A DNA stretch of 64,000 bases from Pardosa pseudoannulata (lineage: Eukaryota > Arthropoda > Arachnida > Araneae > Lycosidae), in contig CM063509.1 of the NCBI GenBank assembly GCA_032207245.1, positions 98,840,412-98,904,411 of the forward strand, given 5' to 3'. Shown one piece after another: positions 54,301-63,100 of this stretch; position 1 is the stretch's first letter, and each line of letters starts with the position of its first letter. The notes under the pieces are model-generated. The model was not told where the DNA came from and searched no databases. It was given only the letters and a program-made list of their open reading frames with translations. The position numbers and the translations under genes are program-made.

Positions 54301-57300
54301 TAATTTTAATGAACTTTATATTCTTCGCTAACATCAAAGTTCAAACCAAATACATCAAAGAATTCAGATAACAAATTATTTAGGATAGCTGACAACTATG
54401 AAAATTTTTGCTACTCTACAAAATCCTTAAACCTGTAAAATCATTCATTCTTTTAGTAACGTACACTCACACAAATGAAAATTTCAATGTTCACCATCAC
54501 AATTGCTTTATAAATTACATTTCAAAATGATCCAACTAAAGGATTATCATTTTACGTATATTACGTGACAGTTCTTTATTTGGATCACTTTGAAATGCAA
54601 TCTGGAAATGTAGCCAAAAGGATTAACACAATTCCTAATTTTTTTTCAAAGCAGATTAAAAACTGACGCTATTCCTTACAGAACCTTTTCATTTGTAGGG
54701 CAATGGAACTTTCAGTCGTAGAAGCGGTCAAGAAGTCGAGATGTTGCTGAGTGACGATTTAATAGTTTCAGTCTATGCCGAGAGTCAGCACCTACCCTTA
54801 TCTCAACTGACTGGATCTTCCTATATTCACAGGACTTCGAGTCCTGAAGAAACTACGGTGAGTATCTCAATGAATGTGTTTACATTTTTTACAACATCTA
54901 CCAGTTAGTAAAGTTAAACTAACTTTTAGGGAACAGAAAAATTAAAACCTTAAAGGAGCCATACGACAGACTCGTAGAATTCGTAGAATAAATTTAAAAT
55001 ATAAATGCTTTTATTTTTCACTCTCTAAAATCCACTCTTCAGGAGTTTTCTCCATTCGTGTAGATGAAGACAAGATTCTTGTGTTAAGTACTTCTCCTTT
55101 TTGATTAATTTGTTTGTCTTTGTGCCTTTGTATAGTAATAAGTAGAATAGAAGGAATGAAGGGATATTTTAAAGTGGAGTGAAAAGTAATCGTACAAAAA
55201 TAGGACTTCTTTTTCTTCTTCAGTGGCGCTCCAGCCCAGAGTGGGCCATGGCCCTCCTCAGAATCGAGTTCCAGACGTCTCTTTTCTTGGATAACTCTTC
55301 CAGTTTTTGATTTTTAGGATCTTTAAATCTATTTCAAGGCAGTCAATCCACCGAATTCTTGGTCTTCCCCTTTTACGAGCTCCCAATGGTTTGGCCTCGA
55401 AAATCCTCTTGGTGGTTCGGTCGTCATTCATCCTAATCACGTGTCCTGCCCATTTCAAACGTTGAATAGAAATGAATTTTATTATATCTGGCTCCTTAAA
55501 AATCTTATAGATTTCGGAATTTGTTCTTCTCCTCCAGGTGTCGTTGCATTCCAAACTTCCCAAAACGCTGCGGAGTACTTTTCTTTCGAAAACAGCCAGA
55601 GTCTCTTACAAAAATAGGACTAATAATAAAAATTATTAATGAGGATGCCAATGGCAAACCCTTTATGAAAGATGAACAGCGGAACATGGAGGAAGGAAGT
55701 ACTTGTTACTCGTAGCTGAGAGGTTGTGGGTTCTCAACTCGAGCCGGCCTAAGATCAGCCGTGTTCGTTATAGTTGACTGGGGCACCTAAAATATGTTCG
55801 TGGTCACAATGTCCTCCAAATTCTCAATTAATACCTCTGGGGTGGCAGGCCACAATTATGGGTCTTCTTCTTGGTCTCTGTTTCAAATTTAGGAGGACCC
55901 ATTTGAGAGAAGTCGTTCTTTCACCTTAACGGTGCTCATTAAAACGAAAGGCGCACCTCTTTGTCTTAATACGAGTAGCTTCTGGCTCAATCGTGCTTGG
56001 TTTGTCCAAGTGGCATTAGAAACAATAACAACAGAGCATATTGCTTATCTCGACCCAGCCCGCACTTTTGGTCCACTTGGTTGAAATATCGACTACCTAT
56101 GTCCAAAAGGTTAGCTCTAAAATATGCATGAAATATAAGTGTGTTTGATCATTTGACCAGTAACTTGCAAATTTCTGCGTACTATAAAATTTTATTTTAA
56201 CTTAACTGTTCCTTAAATTTTAATCTGGGAATAAAATGAGAGAGAATCTCTCAAGTAGATTGTTTGATTGGTTATACAAGAATTTCTTTGTAATGCAAAC
56301 TTATTTTTAACCTGAAATATTTACTATATTTATAAACTGGGAAATTTAGTGAGCAAAATACCTCCATCCAGGAATTTTAATAGGCCAGAATAAATCATTA
56401 TTTATTTCCAAAATGGTTCTGTAATTGTTTTTTTTTTTCAAGCAAAGCTTTCTTTCAATTTACTGCCTTGAAAAACTAAAGGGAACGGTTATTATAGATG
56501 TGAAGAACAAAATAAAAGATTTATTCGCTTAATCACTTGGAATATGTGCTATGAAATCTTTTTTTTCTCTCAACCAAAGTGTTTTTTTTAATTTGTAGTC
56601 TTTAACGAAGCCAAACCTTGAAAAATTCAGAGAACTCTGTCGAATTATCTCTGTTAATTTCATTTTCCCATTCCAGGAGAGATCCAGAACCACCCGTTCT
56701 GACAAGATCCCAATGCAGTTGCGTGGCCAGGTTAGACAGCGGCTGTACACGGAGGCGTTACTTAACGGTAAGAAAATTATTTTAGAACTGTGTTGTTGTC
56801 TTTTTTATTCATTATTTATCTAAGCCTGGAGTCAAGGCCGGCTGTAGACATCCGCAAATGTTTTCAGGCGTCGTATGTCTGGAGGTGGTGTTTTACTGCG
56901 GTTTTTCCGGCGAGAAATGCTATTAGCAAAGTTCGATTGAAATGGGTGGTATAAAAAGTTATATTAATTGCATGTTGGATATGGTTGTCACCCAGATAAT
57001 GTTTTTCACTGTGCAAGAGGTACTCTTCTCAAAACTAGATACCAAAACGATGTGTTATGTGCAAATGCTAGTCCAGAAAACTGAAGACTAATGTGTACCT
57101 CAATAGTTATATTAATTACTGCTGGATATTTTTGTCATCCAGCTAATGTTTCTCACACCCAAGAGGTACTTTTCTCAAAACTAGATACCAAAACGACGTG
57201 TTTTGTGCGAATATTATTCCAGAAAAAATATAATAGAAAATTCCATGTACTTCAGGGCACAAAATACTGAAGAATAATGTGTACCTCTAAGGTTATATTA

Positions 57301-60084
57301 ATTACTGTTGCATATTGTTGTCATCCAGATAATGTTTTTCACTGTGCAAGAGGTACTTTCTCAAAACTAGATACCAAAACGACGTGTTTTGTGCGAATGT
57401 TAGTCCAGAAAAAATATAATAGAAAATCCCATGTACTTCAGTGTACAAAATACTAGACTAATGTGTACTTCAAAATTTATATTAATTACTGTTGGATATT
57501 GTTGTCATACAGATAATGTTTTTCACTGTGCAAGAAGTAATTTTCTCAAAACTAGATAACAAAACGTATTTTGTGCGAATATTAGTCCAGAGAAAATGTA
57601 ATAGAAAATCCCATGTACTTCAGTGCACGAAATACTGAAGAGTAATGTGTGCCTCAAAATTTAATTAATTACTTTGAATATTGTTGTCATCCAGATAATG
57701 TTTTTTACACCCAAGATATACTTTTCTCAAAACTAGATACCAAAACGATGTGATTTATGCGAATATTCGTCTAGAAAAAATATAATAGAAAATCCCGTGT
57801 ACTGAAGTGCACAAAATACTGAAGACTAATGTGTACCTCTAAAGTTATATTAATTACTGTTGGATATTGTTGTCATCCAGCTAATGTTTTTCACTGTGCA
57901 AGAGGTACTTTTCTCAAAACTAGATAAAAACAAAAGTGTTTTGTGCAAATATTAGTCCAGAAAAAATATAATAGAAAATCCCATACATTCAGTGCACAAA
58001 ATACTGAAGACTAATGTGTACTTCAAAAGTTATATTAATTACTGTTGGATATTTTTGCCATCCAGCTAATGTTTTTCACACCCAAGAGGTACTTTTCTCA
58101 AAACTAGATACCAAAACGACGTGTTTTGTGCGAATGTTAGTCCAGAAAAAATATAATAGAAAATCCCATGTACTTCAGTGTACAAAATATTAGACTAATG
58201 TGTACTTCAAAATTTATATTAATTACTGTTGGATATTGTTGTCATACAGATGTTTTTCACTGTGCAAGAAGTAATTTTCTCAAAACTAGATAACAAAACG
58301 TATTTTGTGCAAATATTAGTCCAGAGAAAATATAATAGAAAATCCCATGTACTTCAGTGCACAAAATACTGAAGAGTAATGTGTACCTCAAAGGTTATAT
58401 TAATTACTGTTGTATAATGTTGTCCTGTTGCACTATCATATAGGCCTTGTATGATGTTACAGCACTATAATATATCAAAAGTATTTGTTTTATGCAACAT
58501 TCCTTAGAGAGAATGCAGATGTTATAAAGTTATTTAGTGAATGATGTTGTTTCCTTTATTTTAGATGTGCCTTTCTTGCTGTCTGGTGGCAATATCACAG
58601 CTGGTGGTATTGCTTGGCTGTCCATTGATAAAGACTGCGTGCTACATTATCAAGTTTATTTATCCGGCCTGGATAACAAAGAAAGACACATTTTGGAGCT
58701 CTTCCAGATGAAACCTGGGAAATATAGCAATCCTCTGCAACGGGTATTGAAGAGGTTCGAGGGGGAACAGGTAGTAACTCACTCGTAATTTGCTACTTTA
58801 ACGCCTTTCCTGTGACGCCCGGACTCAGTTCGGGTAACGCAAATGCTCCAATTTGGAATGCCCGGTCTGAGTTCGGGCAAAAGAAAAACCGGTTTTTCAA
58901 TTGCATGAAGCCCAAAATCGGTTTGTCAAATGCATAATATTTAATTTTCCATTTTCCCAATAGACGGAAGTACTTTCCCATAAAAAATTCTGCAATTTGT
59001 TGCTATTTCTCGGACACTGTAAAGGATTTATAAAATTCAAACGAGTCTGAGGGACATGGAACTCATGACAATTGATTTAGATGATAATATTGTTGTATTT
59101 GTTTAATATTTTTCCAGAAAATTATGTCATTTGATTTATTTTCCGTAATTTTAGCAAAAATTACTCTAATCCATTAACATTTCTCATACCTGTGAAAATA
59201 TTGAAAATAGTAGTTATTTCGTTTAAATTTTTGTTTTGTTTTGTTTTCAAAAATAATCTATTTCTAGCATTTTGATTATAACAAACAAAATTAAAGAGAA
59301 AAAATTTTCTATTTTTGGCACGTTTTTCTCAAATATATTCCACAAGCAAGCGGTTAATATCTATAATAACTGATTAAAATTAGCAACAGACTAACTTTTC
59401 ACAGTGTTTAATAGTTCTTTATTAAGGCACTAAAATTTTCTAAGCCTTACACATTTTTCGTAAAATATGTTTAACAACTATATTTATTCGTTTAAAATTA
59501 GCTCATTTATTGAAGATAAGCTACTAATAAATAATTCTTTAGAAATTTTTAACAGATAAATATCTAGTAAGCTTTAGACCAGATGTAATTCAACCTTTTA
59601 CACTTTGGGGAACTATTTGAGCTTATCGTTTTCCTGTAGGAACCTCTTGATCAAAGAGCAAAATAAAGGATATCAAAGCTTTATCCTTCTCATATTTACT
59701 AAATTACTATTGTATCTTTATTTTATCGCAATGCAAACATCTTGCTATTGAAAGGTAAAGTAGAGAATGGGGGTTTATTGGTTTTCTAAAATATATTCTA
59801 TGAATATTAAACAGAATATGTTTGGTTCCGTAATATGGGATATATGCTGCAGCTCAAGGAGTCGGCTTTATCCCAGATAATCCAGATGCGTAAGCATCTT
59901 TAACGTGCACTCCCGAGTTAAATTGAGCGCGCTAAAGTGGCCAAACAGTGCACACGCTAGCGGCGTTGTACTTTATATTGCTATAATTTTTCACACTCGA
60001 TTGCAATCGAGAATTGAAACCAATCATTTTATTGATATTTATCATTTACATGGAATTTTAAGCTATAACACTTACTTATTCAAG

Positions 60085-60122
<38 letters not shown>

Positions 60123-63100
60123 CCTAAATTCAACGTTCTAAATTGTGTTTTTTACATTAAAATTTTTTTTTTCTTGACCGGCCTTTTTAAAGTAAAAGTG
60201 TGTATTAAGGGGTTAATGTATTTAATAAACGCGACTTTTGCGATGAAATTTAAGATTTTTATTTTGTGCTTAAAATAGTTATTTTTACAAGTAAAACTGT
60301 CTTTAAGAATTCAACCTTTTAAAAAATTAAAGTTTTAGAGCTTTGATGAAAGTAAATAGTGATCACTTCAGAACCCCTGTCAAAGTTCCTGGGAACCTCA
60401 GGGTCCCGGTTGAAAACCTCTACTTTAGACAAAGATGAAAATATGTTAGAAACTTCAAACTGTAAACGTGATAATCACTAATGGCAAATTAACAAATTTA
60501 AGGGGTAATCTAACTGTGGTATTAATAGGAGAATCAACAGAAAAATCCCTGACCAACATTTTGAGATATTTCCCTTGTAGAAATTGGATTAGGACAGTGA
60601 CTTCATCTAAGTGGTGGATATGGAAGGTTATAACCCCCTCAATAAAGATTGCTTTATGCATATTTATGTAAGTGTTGCTGTATTAATTTTGAGATATGAT
60701 TTGAAAGGGATCATATCTCAAAATTATATAAAAATTAAAAAAATCTCTTAAATATTTATTATTGGAAAATTTTGTGTTACACCTCTTAATGAAAATACTC
60801 ATTGATTGATGACTACATATGCATTACGTAACACAGAGTCATAATACATTGTACTTGACACTTCGTTTGCGGACAAAGTATTTTTACGTTTTTTGCAGTC
60901 TGTCCCTGGAGCGCGGGTCACGTAAAAATACGTATTTAGTAGATTTGTGGTGGATACCCGCTAACCACCACAAATCTACTAAATACATATAATTATATGT
61001 ATGTGTGACATTATATGCGTGTTGTTTGCGTTGCTATGCAACGCTTTGCATTTTTTCTTTCCACAAGTTATGATTGTCGAGTTACTCGGTCTTTTGTTGC
61101 GTTATTTCGTCTTCAATCGAATTCCTAGCTCCAGAACGTACAAGTCGTGTTTTGTCAATTTGAAGCTTGGTTTTTTTATTGTTGAATACAAAATTGATAA
61201 AATGAGCCGTTGTGACAAAGATAGTGATGAAGAAATATGCGCTGACAGATTATCGGACTTTAATTTTAAAAATCGTTTATTTTTGTGATTTCGTAAAAAT
61301 ATTTTTTTAATAATCATATAGTATATATTAAAGTGTAAAACAAAAAAGTTTCGTTTATAAAAACAAAGTAGTTTTCGATTTACTGCGATTTTTCTGAATA
61401 ACTAAACTTTCGCACGATTCACGAATAAACGCTCGCTGCACGCGTAAGTTGGCGATGAAGCATGCCAAGTGTTAAAGAAAGCTTGGTTTGGGTTGGAGCT
61501 TTAAAGTCTACTTTTTTGCAACACGAGGATTATTGAGACCGACTTAGGAAGGGTGGGAAAAAATAGTTGGATTCATACCAGAAAATTATGAAAGTAAAGA
61601 TTTATAATATAATAAAAAAAGATATTTAAAAATATAAAATATTTATAATGCTAATTACTTAGGTAGTCTTCCATTAACATCACAAAGCTCACTCTTCTTC
61701 TTTTGTTCCTTTTTTTTTCTTTTCTAGAATAATAAGACATCTAAAGATAGATGAGTTAAATGTTTCCTTTTATTTACCAAATGCAAATTTCCGAGACTTT
61801 TCTATAAAAATACAACTTATATAGTCACGGATTTCATATACATATTTATGACAACATCTACAACATAACTGCCATTCATAAAATGTCACGCATTTAAGCT
61901 AGAAGCAAGATATGATCGGTATCTCGTGAGTTTTTAACATCTGAAATATTTCTTCAATTACACACCAGAGGCTGAGAAACTTTGTAGCTGAACTTCTGCT
62001 GGCTTGATTTATTTATTTAATTTTTTGCGCTTGGCAGTAAAATACAATTCCTACTTGGCACAACATACATTTATGATTCAGTGCGAAACCGAAGTGAGTA
62101 AGAAATTTAAAATAATGTGCGAAAAGAAACAAATATAAAAAACCATATTCATCATCTACCCCTTCTGGAGGGAGGGGTGTCTACAAATGAAGACCGATGG
62201 GGTGAGATTGAATGCCGCGACATCTTTCTACTACCGTCTTTTGGCAACAACGCAACTTTACCTATTGCACTTCTTTGATGTTTTCTTTTCTTGCTATATT
62301 TTTTTTTCGAATTTTTGCCTGACGATTGTCTGGTTCATTCTTTTTTTTTCCCATTTCAGGTGGAAGATTTGGCAGACGATCTGGATGGTCGCAGTTTGGC
62401 TTTCCTGCAGGCGGGCTTCACATACCTGGTGGTAACGTCGAAGTTAGCTGGGAAGGGCAGGGCTGTACAGTTGAGGGCCAAAATAACAAAGGTCGGTGAA
62501 GATACGCAAATATCCAACTGCGTTTCACCCTTTTCAAATATCTTCTCTTTTCCCGGAAATAGCCGGCTTTGTAGACATTCCGTAAAGACAAATGCGATGA
62601 TGTAAGCATTGAGCAGAACAAAAAGTGCGTATTGCACATGAGATGGTATCGCACACTTTTGATGTCAGTTGATGTCTCATCTGTGTCATTCGTTTTACTC
62701 AGAATTTGCTTATCAGTGTTAGCGATTGTACCTTTTTCTCTTAAGTTCTACTTACTCTTTAAATAATTACTCGTTTCAGACCGGCGCGTGAATGCTCAAT
62801 ATTAAAAACGGTAAAAAAAAAGGCCCACCTTTGTTCCCTCCTTTTTCGTTACGTCATCATAGATTTCTAGTGACTGTATTCTAGCTTCTTGTGAAACTTT
62901 TATCCTTTTATCTTGTAAATTTTTATTCTTGCCTTCACGATACGAGTTTTCGATAATTCAATTCAGAATTTCATTATTTTCGCGGGTGCTCAGTATTAAA
63001 AACTGCAAAAAATGTCCTCCTTTGTTCCCTTCCTTTTCGTTACGTCATCGTAGATTTCCAGTGACTGTAATCTAGCTTCTTGTGACATTTATCCTTTTTC

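Noticed and set aside
55505..55715. Separate small genes on both strands around 55505-55715
   Set aside because: They are alternative frames of the truncated LINE and its flank.
61001..61288. 95-codon frame as a complete gene
   Set aside because: Only the part after the Met at 61202 resembles a transposase start; the frame ends after 28 codons, inside a mobile element.
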